A stretch of 64,000 nt of DNA from Floridanema aerugineum (lineage in GTDB: Bacteria; Cyanobacteriota; Cyanobacteriia; Cyanobacteriales; Aerosakkonemataceae), in the NCBI RefSeq assembly GCF_041929345.1, contig NZ_JBHFNQ010000065.1:1-64000 (forward strand), written 5' to 3'. A program made the translations under genes and the position numbers. Under the pieces are notes generated by a model that had not been told where the DNA came from, did not search any database, and saw only the letters and a list, made by a program, of their open reading frames with translations. This document shows, piece after piece, positions 20,036-28,220 of the stretch (position 1 is the first letter of the stretch; every line of letters begins with the position of its first letter).

Positions 20036-20064
20036 TAAGATTTTTAAGTTTCTTATTCAAAAGT

Positions 20065-20094
20065 AAAGTTATGCTTTGATTACATAACTTTTTT
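20065..20094 (+). terminator. Rho-independent terminator after the ABC ATPase gene
   Basis: A 9-bp perfect stem, aaagttatg/cataacttt (20065-20073 and 20083-20091), with a 9-base loop and followed by a T-run. It is 30 bases after the stop codon of the sugar-type ATPase. Confidence 0.75.
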
Positions 20095-20271
20095 GTAGAA
20101 CTAAGGACAATCCATGTAAGTCGATCTACCTAAAACCTGCTTCCCATCAGTATCAGGTGGTTTTGTATGGTCGGAAAAGTCAGTAAAATTAGCTATCAAA
20201 GCTAATTGAAAATATTTCCCAAATACTGTAATTTGTAAACATAAACAAAAGAAATAAACCCAACTAAAACA

Positions 20272-20520
20272 ATGACTTTATCAGAACTAAAGCCGGGTAG
20301 TTTGGCGATCGTAGAAAGCGTACAACTTAGCCGTCACGGTCAAGGATTAGCTAAACGCTTAGAAGCAATGGGAATTGTTCCTAACAGACCAATTCGAGTT
20401 TTACGGCAAGCTTGGTTTGGTGGGCCTTTGCACATTCGAGTCGGTTCTACTACTGAAATAGCTATTAGAAGAACTGAAGCGAAAATGGTATTGATTCAGA
20501 CAATGGAAGCGACAAATTAA
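20272..20520 (+). CDS. feoA: FeoA-family protein
   Basis: An 82-residue SH3-like protein with the FeoA core: LSELKPGS start, RHGQGLAKRLEAMGIVPN, then the short beta strands up to GSTTEIAIRRTEA. FeoA is a small cytosolic protein required for, or stimulating, ferrous iron uptake by FeoB. The feoB gene follows 143 bases downstream on the same strand, confirming the assignment. The gap between them holds a dispersed cacagagacgcagagg-type repeat. Confidence 0.93.
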   Translation: MTLSELKPGSLAIVESVQLSRHGQGLAKRLEAMGIVPNRPIRVLRQAWFGGPLHIRVGSTTEIAIRRTEAKMVLIQTMEATN

Positions 20521-20564
20521 GCTGAAAATAGTTAAATTCAGCTATAGCAATCCTTAATGATTTT

Positions 20565-20605
20565 TTGAACCACAGAGACGCAGAGGACGCAGAGAGAAGA
20601 AAGAG
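20565..20605. repeat. Dispersed ccacagagacgcagag repeat
   Basis: The unit aaccacagagacgcagaggacgcagagag lies between feoA and feoB. Related units occur near 22552 (gaaccacg…gacacgaag), 26109 (accacagatgaacacagatga) and 61560 (accacgaagacac). They belong to a common A/G-rich family of cyanobacterial spacer repeats with an 8-11 base internal period. Confidence 0.7.
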
Positions 20606-20663
20606 TTCATAACCTAAATAGGATTGCTCAATCATTAAGTTACTAAGTTTTGCAGGTGAAATT

Positions 20664-22487
20664 ATGAACTGTCATTCAGATGCTACTGCTGTAAAAACCG
20701 CTAAAGCAGTAAAAAGAGTTGCTCTGATTGGAATGCCGAACACTGGAAAATCAACGTTGTTTAATAGGTTGACAGGTGCAACGGCTTTTGTGGGAAATTG
20801 GCCCGGAGTGACGGTAGATTTATTACAAGCTCATATCAATATTAATAATGAAACTGTAGAGTTTGTAGATTTACCAGGAATTTACGATCTCAAAGGTTTT
20901 TCTGAGGATGAAAAAGTCGTTCAGCACTTTTTAGAAAACTTTGGCGTTGATTTAGTTGTTGTTATTTTAAATGCTGCCCAAATTGACAGACAAATTCGTT
21001 TAGCTTGGCAAATTAAAGCTTTAGGTTTGCCAGCAATTATTATTCTCAATATGGCAGATGAAGCCAAGCATTATGGTGTGGAAATTCAGGTAAATGAGTT
21101 AGCGAAACGCTTAGAGTTACCTGTTTTTATGATGAGTGCTAAATATGGCAGAGGATACGAAAGAGCTTATCGGGCGATTTGTCAACAATTAGCAGAAAGT
21201 TTTCCTACTAATCGGAAAGCTTGCTTATGTGAAGAGGTGAATATTTCTATTGAAGAGATAGAAAATATTCTCACAGGTGCGGTACAAATGCCTTCACAGA
21301 TGGCAGTTAATATTACTCAGCAGATCGATCGCTTTTTACTACATCCAATCTTAGGTTTACCCTTATTTTTTGCGGGAATGTTCGCAGTGTTTTGGGTAGT
21401 CTGGAATGTGGGATTACCTTCCCAAGACATCATGGATCAAATCACAACTTGGTTACAAACTAATGCCATTGAACCATTAGTTAGTCCCTTACCGCAATTA
21501 GCCCAAGATTTTATTGTTAATGGACTTTGGGGCGGATTAGCAACTGTCGCTTCTTTTGTGCCATTAATTGTATTGTTTTTCATGATAATGGCAGTTTTAG
21601 AAGATAGCGGTTATTTATCTCGTTCTGCCTATTTAATGGATGCTTTCATGGCAAAATTAGGGCTAGATGGACGCAGTTTTGTCATGCAAATGATGGGATT
21701 TGGCTGCAATGTTCCGGCTTTAATGGGAACTAGAGTCATGCGTTCTAAGTCGCTGCGACTATTAACAATGTTAGTCATTCCTTTTTCGTTATGTGCGGCG
21801 AGATTGCAAGTTTTTGTGTTTATTATTGCGGCGGTTATTCCTAATGGTAATGGTGCTTTAGTGTTATTTTCTTTGTATCTCCTTAGTTTTGTAGCTGCCA
21901 TAGTTACGGCTGCACTTTTCCAAGGATTATTTAAAAATGAAGAACCTTTTGTATTAGAATTACCTCCTTATCGAGTCCCAACTTTAAAGCACGTCTTCTT
22001 CAGAGGTTGGGGAGAAGTAAAAGAGTTTTTGACTAGGGCTTCTGGTTTCATTACTTTAGGTTGTGTCGCCGTTTGGGTAGTAACAAATTTGCCTCCAGGT
22101 GCAACAGGATTAAACACAATTGGTGGACAAATCGGACAATTTTTAAGTCCAATTATGGAACCAATTGGCATTAATCCCTATTTAACTTTAGCTTTGTTAT
22201 TTGGCGTAATTGCTAAAGAAGTTGTGGTAGGTTCTTTAGCTGTAATCTACGCATTGGGTGAAGATGCAGTAACTAGCCAAATTGCCGGAACAGTTACTTT
22301 TATTCAAGCCTATAGTTTCTGTATTTTCTGTTTGCTTTACACTCCCTGCTTAGTCACAACAGCGACATTATTTAATGAAGCTAAAACTTGGAAATTCACT
22401 GTATTTGCTTTAGCTTATTCCTTGGGTTTCGCTTGGCTGGCTAGCTTCATTTTCTACCAAAGTGCCTTAGCTTTAGGCTGGAGATAA
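20664..22487 (+). CDS. feoB: Ferrous iron transporter FeoB
   Basis: A 607-residue membrane protein. The N-terminal G domain has G1 GMPNTGKST, the switch region VGNWPGVTVD, G3 DLPGIYDL and G4 NMAD; G5 lies near MMSAKYG. A helical linker follows, then about nine membrane segments (about 225-600) with the two Gate regions, including GFGCNVPALMGTR and the IAKEVVVGSLAVIYALG block. It is shorter than the 773-residue E. coli protein, mainly in the C-terminal cytosolic part. Takes up Fe2+ across the plasma membrane with GTP hydrolysis. In an operon with feoA. Confidence 0.95.
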   Translation: MNCHSDATAVKTAKAVKRVALIGMPNTGKSTLFNRLTGATAFVGNWPGVTVDLLQAHININNETVEFVDLPGIYDLKGFSEDEKVVQHFLENFGVDLVVVILNAAQIDRQIRLAWQIKALGLPAIIILNMADEAKHYGVEIQVNELAKRLELPVFMMSAKYGRGYERAYRAICQQLAESFPTNRKACLCEEVNISIEEIENILTGAVQMPSQMAVNITQQIDRFLLHPILGLPLFFAGMFAVFWVVWNVGLPSQDIMDQITTWLQTNAIEPLVSPLPQLAQDFIVNGLWGGLATVASFVPLIVLFFMIMAVLEDSGYLSRSAYLMDAFMAKLGLDGRSFVMQMMGFGCNVPALMGTRVMRSKSLRLLTMLVIPFSLCAARLQVFVFIIAAVIPNGNGALVLFSLYLLSFVAAIVTAALFQGLFKNEEPFVLELPPYRVPTLKHVFFRGWGEVKEFLTRASGFITLGCVAVWVVTNLPPGATGLNTIGGQIGQFLSPIMEPIGINPYLTLALLFGVIAKEVVVGSLAVIYALGEDAVTSQIAGTVTFIQAYSFCIFCLLYTPCLVTTATLFNEAKTWKFTVFALAYSLGFAWLASFIFYQSALALGWR

Positions 22488-22504
22488 TCCGAGTTAGTTA
22501 CCTC

Positions 22505-22644
22505 ATATAGCCAGTCTAAATGATTCGTGAACAAGACTTTTTTTGAACCACGTTCGCGTAGCGGTGCGTAGCAGTTAGACACGAAGAACACGAAGAAAGA
22601 AGAGAGAATAAGAAATTTTAACAATTGATTTAGACTGGCTATAT
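22505..22644. repeat. MITE-like element with perfect 17-bp terminal inverted repeats
   Basis: Arms atatagccagtctaaat (22505-22521) and its exact complement (22628-22644) enclose 106 bases. The interior is an accacg…acacgaag-type repeat interrupted by the short unit gttcgcgtagcggtgcgtagcagttag (about 22557-22583), itself like a small dispersed repeat. The remaining spacer to 22799 shows only another ctctgcg…tgcggttca repeat piece and the upstream region of the next gene. Confidence 0.7.
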
Positions 22645-22799
22645 ATCTTCTCTCTCTTCTCTCTGCGCTCTCTGTGTCTCTGCGGTTCATTAGAAAGGAT
22701 TTAGTATTAAATTTAGATTTTCGATTTTAGAGAGTTGTAATTTTAGAATCGAAAATCTAAAATGTCTTGCGGTGAAGTTAAAGGGAAGTTTTAACAAAA

Positions 22800-23774
22800 A
22801 TGGGTAATAAAGAAACAAGTCAAACAAGCAGTATTGAATTAGTACAAGCGATCGCAGGTTGCATCCAACTAAAAGCCAATGATGCTGCTAGTAACTTATG
22901 GTTAAATATGTTAGGACAACAGTTACAACAGCAAAAAGGTGTTTGTGCTGTTCAAACTGACGAAGCAACTGGCAATTTAATTATTATCTTCGATCCGCGA
23001 GTTCTCACCTTACCTTCAATGTTAGATATTCTGCAAAAATGGGGGGTAAGTGGGATAACTCCGCCGCAAATGTCGCCGGAAAAACAAGTTGGTAATTTTT
23101 TGTATCAACATCCGAATGTAGATGCTTTATTACCAATGATTGCTGGCATGATTGTAACAGAAGCATTGCGCCTCAATGGTGGTTGGGGAATGTTGGTAAA
23201 TTTGATGACGGCGAGTTTAACTCGACAAGTATTAAATCAAATCGAAGCTGCTTCTATCTCTGTTTCTCCAACAGAAAATAGTAGTTCAGAAACTATATTA
23301 ATTCAGCCAGAAGCGATCGCAACTTCCCCCCAAACAACCACTTCTGAAACTAACTCAATTGAGATAGTTCATACAATTCCCGGTAGAATTCGTTTGCGAG
23401 TACCAAAGTTAGTAAAAAATGCTGAATATGCGAAACAATTGCAAGAAGTTTTCAGCACAGATTCGTCTGTAACTAATCTTCGCATTAGCGATCGCGTTGG
23501 TTCAGTCGCAATCAGTTATTATACAAATGGGATGCCGGATGCAGCTGTGCGCGATCGTTTAATCGCTTTAGTAAAATCGACAGATTCCCCCGCAGAAGAA
23601 CCAGAAAATTTAACTGATTCTCCTGCAATATCCGTTCCCAATGTAGAGAGTAATAACAATTCAAATTCTGCAATTACAGTAACTCAACCATCAGATTTTA
23701 GTAGTAATTGGCAAGACTTAAAACCAGGAATAGCGTTAGAGTTGCTGAATTCATTTTTAACAAAATTTACATGA
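22800..23774 (+). CDS. HMA-like domain protein
   Basis: A 324-residue protein. Residues 10-80 form a degenerate heavy-metal-associated-like region (QQQKGVCAVQTDEATGNLII), followed by a short hydrophobic segment (about 100-145). Residues 175-260 form a second, clearer HMA2-like domain (IEIVHTIPGRIRLRVPKL). Neither contains the CxxC of classical copper-binding HMA domains. The second domain is closely similar to the N-terminal domain of the P-type ATPase encoded next, and the stop codon overlaps the ATPase start (ATGA). A role as accessory or metal/redox partner of that pump is likely; no direct function is known. Confidence 0.85.
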   Translation: MGNKETSQTSSIELVQAIAGCIQLKANDAASNLWLNMLGQQLQQQKGVCAVQTDEATGNLIIIFDPRVLTLPSMLDILQKWGVSGITPPQMSPEKQVGNFLYQHPNVDALLPMIAGMIVTEALRLNGGWGMLVNLMTASLTRQVLNQIEAASISVSPTENSSSETILIQPEAIATSPQTTTSETNSIEIVHTIPGRIRLRVPKLVKNAEYAKQLQEVFSTDSSVTNLRISDRVGSVAISYYTNGMPDAAVRDRLIALVKSTDSPAEEPENLTDSPAISVPNVESNNNSNSAITVTQPSDFSSNWQDLKPGIALELLNSFLTKFT

Positions 23775-26089
23775 ACGACGTAAGTCATAAAGGAAATGTA
23801 GAGATGGCAAATTCAGTAATTTTAGACAGGGTGAATTTAAAAACTAATCAAATAGAAACTAACGTTATAATTCAGCCTTCTACATCTGTTTGTAGTTTAG
23901 TTCATGCAGTTCCCGGTAGAGTGAGGTTTCGCGTACCTAGACTCAGTAAAGATCCGCGATATGCCAAACGTTTGCAAAAATCAATGGAAGCATTAAAGGG
24001 TGTAACTAAAGTAAGAGTTAACCCTGATGCTGGTTCAATTGCGATTAATTATACAACGAAACTACACTCCGAAATTGAAATGCGATCGCTCTTAGCGAGT
24101 CACATTCAAAACATGGATTTGCGGGTAACAAACACAGAATTACCCAAAGTAATTAAACCAGAAATTGAAAAATCAGAAACAGAAGAATCCTTTGATTGGT
24201 CTGATTTAACTTTACCAGCAATAGCGACAATTTTAGCATTATTAAGAACTACTTTTCGCGTTCCGATTCCCCAAATTGTAGTAGCAAGTTCCGTAATAGC
24301 CGCCGGATTACCTGTAGCAAAAAGAGCGGGAGAAAGCTTAGTTAAAGAAAAGAAATTAAACATAGATTGTTTAGATGTTTTAGCGTTAGGTGCTTCCTCA
24401 ATGCAGGGAGATTGGTTAACCCCAGCATTATTATTATTGTTACATGAAACTGGGGATGCAATACGCGATCGCACCGCCCGTTCTTCTGCTTGTGAAACCG
24501 CCGATCTTTTGGATAGTTTAAGTCACTTTGCTTGGGTAGAGGAAAAGGGCGAAATTCGCCAAGTCGCCGCTACAGAAGTCAAAGTTGGTGATACCGTTGT
24601 CGTTTATCCAGGGGAACAAATTCCGGTTGATGGGAAAGTAATTAAAGGAGAAGCTGCGATCGATCAACAAAGATTAACTGGCGAATCAATGCCAGTCGTG
24701 AGAAGATTAGGAGAAAGCGTTTTTGCTTCTACTTTAGTGCGATCGGGTAAAATTTATATTGAAACCCAACGAGTCGGAAAACAAACTCGCGCAGGCGCAA
24801 GTATCGAATTAGTAAAACAAGCGCCAGTTCACGATACTCGAATGGAAAATTATGCCTCAAATGTAGCCGATAAAGCCATTTTACCAGCCTTAGCTTTAGC
24901 AGGTGCAACTTGGGCAATTACTCGTGATTCTACTAGAGTTGCTTCGATTTTAAGCTTGGATTTTGTCACAGGAATTCGCCTCGCAATTCCTACCACATTT
25001 TTAGCCGCAATCAACCATGCAGCGAAACACGGAATTTTAATTCGTAGCGGTAGAACTTTAGAACAATTAGCGAAAGTCGATACAATTGTTTTTGATAAAA
25101 CCGGAACTTTAACTCAAGGAGACTTGCAAATTGTTGAAGTTGATACTGTTAGCGATCGCACCACTCCAAAACGACTTTTACAACTAGCAGCATCCGCCGA
25201 ACAAAGGTTAACTCATCCCTTAGCAGAAGCAGTAATTCACTATGCAGAATCGCAAAACGTAGAGATTTTGCCAAGGGAAGAATTGCAATTTGATGTAGGT
25301 TTAGGAGTCAGTGCAGAAATTGACGGCGAAAAAGTTTTGGTAGGAAGCGATCGCTTTTTACGCAAACAAGGAATTAGCATCGACTGTTTCTATGAAAAAC
25401 ATCCTTGTATTTTAGGAAAATGTAACTCGCGCCATGAAGATTGTCCAATTTCCGCCGATTCTTCCGTAATGTACATCGCCAGCAACGGAGAATTTCAAGG
25501 AGTATTAAAATATGCTGATCCTTTGCGAATTGAAACCAAAACCGTGTTAGAAAAATTAAGATCGCGCTATGGTTTAGAGATACATCTCTTAACAGGTGAT
25601 AACCAAGCCAGAGCCAATGCAGTAGGGCGAGAATTAGCCATGACAAACGAACAAATTCACGCCGAAGCTTTCCCGGAAGTCAAAGCCGAAATTGTCCGTA
25701 AATTGCACGAATCAGGTAAAACAGTCGCCTTCGTGGGAGATGGTTTAAATGATTCAGTGGCGCTTGCTTATGCAGATGTTTCAATATCCTTTGCAGGAGG
25801 TTCCGAAGTCGCCAGAGAAACCGCCGATGTAGTATTAATGAATAACGAATTGTGGAGTTTGCTAGATGCGATCGCGATCGCCAAAGAAACCATGCAAATC
25901 ACCCACCAAAATATTGGTCTTTCAGTAGTACCAAATCTCGCCGCGATCGGGATAGCATCAACAATTGGACTAAACCCATTATTAGCCGCAGTCGTGCATA
26001 ATGGTTCTGCGATCGCCGCCGGAGTCAACGGTTTAAGACCTTTATTAGTTCATCGTTACACTTCCACTATTAATAGTAGCGAACATTGA
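23771..26089 (+). CDS. P1B-like heavy-metal transporting P-type ATPase lacking the CPC motif
   Basis: Start taken at the ATG of the ATGA overlap with the preceding gene, giving 772 residues. An N-terminal HMA2-type domain (about 30-105, AVPGRVRFRVPRL) leads to membrane helices, the actuator motif RLTGESMPV, phosphorylation Asp442 in DKTGTLT, and the hinge motif GDGLNDSVAL. The ion-path helix that normally reads CPC here reads FVTGIRLAIPTT, so the usual thiolate site is absent. The nucleotide domain carries an unusual Cys cluster (DCFYEKHPCILGKCNS…DCP). The substrate is uncertain. It clusters with feoAB, an HMA-like protein and a DUF5132 protein. An alternative start is 23804. Confidence 0.9.
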   Translation: MNDVSHKGNVEMANSVILDRVNLKTNQIETNVIIQPSTSVCSLVHAVPGRVRFRVPRLSKDPRYAKRLQKSMEALKGVTKVRVNPDAGSIAINYTTKLHSEIEMRSLLASHIQNMDLRVTNTELPKVIKPEIEKSETEESFDWSDLTLPAIATILALLRTTFRVPIPQIVVASSVIAAGLPVAKRAGESLVKEKKLNIDCLDVLALGASSMQGDWLTPALLLLLHETGDAIRDRTARSSACETADLLDSLSHFAWVEEKGEIRQVAATEVKVGDTVVVYPGEQIPVDGKVIKGEAAIDQQRLTGESMPVVRRLGESVFASTLVRSGKIYIETQRVGKQTRAGASIELVKQAPVHDTRMENYASNVADKAILPALALAGATWAITRDSTRVASILSLDFVTGIRLAIPTTFLAAINHAAKHGILIRSGRTLEQLAKVDTIVFDKTGTLTQGDLQIVEVDTVSDRTTPKRLLQLAASAEQRLTHPLAEAVIHYAESQNVEILPREELQFDVGLGVSAEIDGEKVLVGSDRFLRKQGISIDCFYEKHPCILGKCNSRHEDCPISADSSVMYIASNGEFQGVLKYADPLRIETKTVLEKLRSRYGLEIHLLTGDNQARANAVGRELAMTNEQIHAEAFPEVKAEIVRKLHESGKTVAFVGDGLNDSVALAYADVSISFAGGSEVARETADVVLMNNELWSLLDAIAIAKETMQITHQNIGLSVVPNLAAIGIASTIGLNPLLAAVVHNGSAIAAGVNGLRPLLVHRYTSTINSSEH

Positions 26090-26143
26090 TAAATAAAATT
26101 GTTTTTAAACCACAGATGAACACAGATGAAAGAGGAGGAAATT

Positions 26144-26425
26144 ATGCCTTTTGATTGGAAACAATTACAAATTAAAAATCGGGGACAGGCGATCGCGATC
26201 GGTGTTGGCGTAGTAGCATTAGCACCAATAGTACTTCCCGTAGTTGCTAAAGCTGGGAAAGCGATCGCCAAAACCACAATTAAAACCAGTTTTGAACTTT
26301 ACGAAAAAAGCAAAGACACCGCAGCAGAAGCCGTAGAAGTTTGGGAAGATTTAGTAGCAGAAGTAAAAGCCGAATTAGCCGCTGAAAAACAGGTGGATTC
26401 TAGCGATCGAACCAACAATTCTTGA
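26144..26425 (+). CDS. DUF5132-like small membrane-associated protein
   Basis: The ATG at 26144 is chosen over an ATG 18 bases earlier because AGGAGG lies at 26132-26137, an ideal distance. The product has 93 residues: a basic start, a hydrophobic segment (about 16-36, AIGVGVVALAPIVLPVVAKA) and an acidic amphipathic helix. Proteins of this type are often encoded beside HMA2-domain P-type ATPases, as here (55 bases downstream). Function unknown; an accessory subunit of the pump is a reasonable inference. Confidence 0.8.
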   Translation: MPFDWKQLQIKNRGQAIAIGVGVVALAPIVLPVVAKAGKAIAKTTIKTSFELYEKSKDTAAEAVEVWEDLVAEVKAELAAEKQVDSSDRTNNS

Positions 26426-26768
26426 ACTATAGATTGAAAGTTAGTTAACTCAACTATCGCTATTCCTCACTTCTTCTGTTGATATCCAACTTTCCAAAGA
26501 GAACTCCCGCACTTGGAGCATTCTTTGAAAATCACTATCAGCTTTGTTATTAGGCGAAAAGAAGTAGTTAAATTAGATTTGGTATAAACTATAGCTAGGG
26601 CTTGCTGAATAAGTCTGTTGGTGAGGGTAGGGACACGGCATAATTAACATTTGCAACTTCTACCTTATCTATGGAATGCCGTGTCCCTACAATTTCCCAT
26701 AGATATTTTGAAGCAATGGCAAGAAAAATATAATATATCTTAGAAAAGCTACTCTTCAAGAAATTAAC
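26426..26768. other. Spacer with possible gene remnants and an inverted repeat
   Basis: On the minus strand about 26460-26570 there is a short frame reading SDFQRMLQVREFSLESW, ending in a stop and with no start, which could be the tail of a decayed gene. Positions 26627-26690 form an inverted repeat listed separately. The sequence gcttgctgaataagtct near 26600 resembles insertion-sequence ends, but no transposase is seen. Confidence 0.4.
26627..26690. repeat. Inverted repeat of gtagggacacggcat
   Basis: Perfect 15-bp arms at 26627-26641 and 26676-26690. A third copy of the same 15-mer (atgccgtgtccctac) is in the spacer upstream of the exporter operon near 11723-11738. That makes it a dispersed repeat of this genome rather than a local terminator. 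Confidence 0.75.
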
Positions 26769-26975
26769 ATGAATAACAAGCAGCCAGATCCAGAAATGAT
26801 CAAACGCCATGTTGCTAAACTGCGAGAAGTAGTTCGACAATATGATGCTTTGAATATATTGCTGGATAAAGCGATCGCACAAGCAGAAGAAGATATTCGT
26901 AACAGTCCCCTGACAGCTTATCGTTTAGGAAAAGCTAATTCTGTAACAACAAAAGAAAATCTTTCCGACTCATAA
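26769..26975 (+). CDS. Small conserved-looking hypothetical protein
   Basis: A 68-residue, mostly helical protein starting MNNKQPDPEMIKRHVAKLR with a heptad-like pattern over residues 8-45. I do not recognise a family. The reading frame contains a HIP1 site and ends about 100 bases before the methyltransferase. A regulatory or antitoxin-like role is possible, but nothing in the sequence proves it. Confidence 0.5.
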   Translation: MNNKQPDPEMIKRHVAKLREVVRQYDALNILLDKAIAQAEEDIRNSPLTAYRLGKANSVTTKENLSDS

Positions 26976-27074
26976 TTTACAAGTGCGATCGCTATCAATT
27001 TATATCGGCTTTTTACCCTAAAATAAGGTAAAAATATATAGCATAATAGCTATTGTTCCTTAAGGAATACTGAA

Positions 27075-28220
27075 TTGGTGGTAAAAAAACAGACAAAAAA
27101 TATATTCTCTGCTGTATCTCTCTTTTCAGGTGCAGGAGGTATGGATATAGGAGTAATCCAAGCAGGATTTGATGTTCTAGCTTGCATAGAAATAGATCCT
27201 TACTGTTGTGAAACTTTGCGTACATCTATTAGTCGCGATCAACGCCAAACTCGGATTATTGAAAATGATATTCGCCACATCGATCCGGAAAAATTAATGA
27301 GAGATTTAGACATAAAACCGGGTGAACTTGATTTACTTTTTGGTGGGCCACCCTGTCAGTCATTTTCTCAAATTGGCAAGCGAAAATGCCTGGAAGACGA
27401 TCGAGGAATGTTACTTTTTGAAATGACGCGATTTGCCGATGTATTCCGCCCGAAAGTAATTTTAATTGAGCAAGTTAAAGGATTGCTAAATGCACCCGAT
27501 CGCAGTGGCAAAATCGGAGGAGTTTTTGAATTACTATTACAACAGTTGCAAAATCTTAATTACCTTACTAATTGGAAAACTATTATTGCTGCCGATTATG
27601 GCGTACCCCAAATCCGGGAGAGAGTGTTTATTGTTAGCACCTTAAAACCCAATCAATTTGACTTTCCTTCCCCCACGCATTGTCCGGCAACACAATCACT
27701 TCCCCTGTTTCCATTGCCCCCTTACCTAACAGTTGGCGAAGCTATTGAAGGACTAGGAAAACCAAAATCTAAAACCGAAATTATTTCAGAAAATAGCCAT
27801 GTAGATGTAACTCCTGATGGAGATAGAAGGCGTATAAATGGCGTACCAGAAGGTTCTTATTTAGCAAAAGAATTGCATCTTCCCCAGAGTCAGCGCGGCA
27901 ATCTTGCCAAAAAAGATACCACAAAATTTCGTCGTTTGTCGCGTACCGAACCTGCCTTAACATTGCGCTGCGGAGAGATATTTTTTCACCCAATAGAAGA
28001 CCGCTATTTAACACCCCGCGAGTATATGCGACTTCACGGCTACCCCGATGAATATTTACTTAAAGGGCCAATAAAAAGTCGTTCAGGTAGGGTGAAATAT
28101 CTCGATCAACACAGACAAATTGCTAACTCTGTACCGCCGCCAGTTGCTCGTATACTTGCAGAAGCAATTAAGAGGAATTTAGAGTGCCGAAACTCTTTGA
28201 AATCTTTGGCTACCCGATAG
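27075..28220 (+). CDS. DNA (cytosine-5) methyltransferase of a type II system
   Basis: A 381-residue C5 methyltransferase. Motif I (SLFSGAGGMDIG), motif IV with the catalytic Cys94 (GGPPCQSF), motif VIII (QIRERVFIV), motifs IX and X (RLSRTEPALTLRCG; RQIANSVPP). Motif VI reads IEQV instead of the usual ENV; Glu is kept. The target-recognition region (about 235-300) is short. Start taken as TTG at 27075, with AAGGAA eight bases before it; a GTG three bases on is the alternative. The 3' end overlaps the NotI-like gene by 37 bases, so this is a methyltransferase/endonuclease pair. Confidence 0.95.
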   Translation: MVVKKQTKNIFSAVSLFSGAGGMDIGVIQAGFDVLACIEIDPYCCETLRTSISRDQRQTRIIENDIRHIDPEKLMRDLDIKPGELDLLFGGPPCQSFSQIGKRKCLEDDRGMLLFEMTRFADVFRPKVILIEQVKGLLNAPDRSGKIGGVFELLLQQLQNLNYLTNWKTIIAADYGVPQIRERVFIVSTLKPNQFDFPSPTHCPATQSLPLFPLPPYLTVGEAIEGLGKPKSKTEIISENSHVDVTPDGDRRRINGVPEGSYLAKELHLPQSQRGNLAKKDTTKFRRLSRTEPALTLRCGEIFFHPIEDRYLTPREYMRLHGYPDEYLLKGPIKSRSGRVKYLDQHRQIANSVPPPVARILAEAIKRNLECRNSLKSLATR

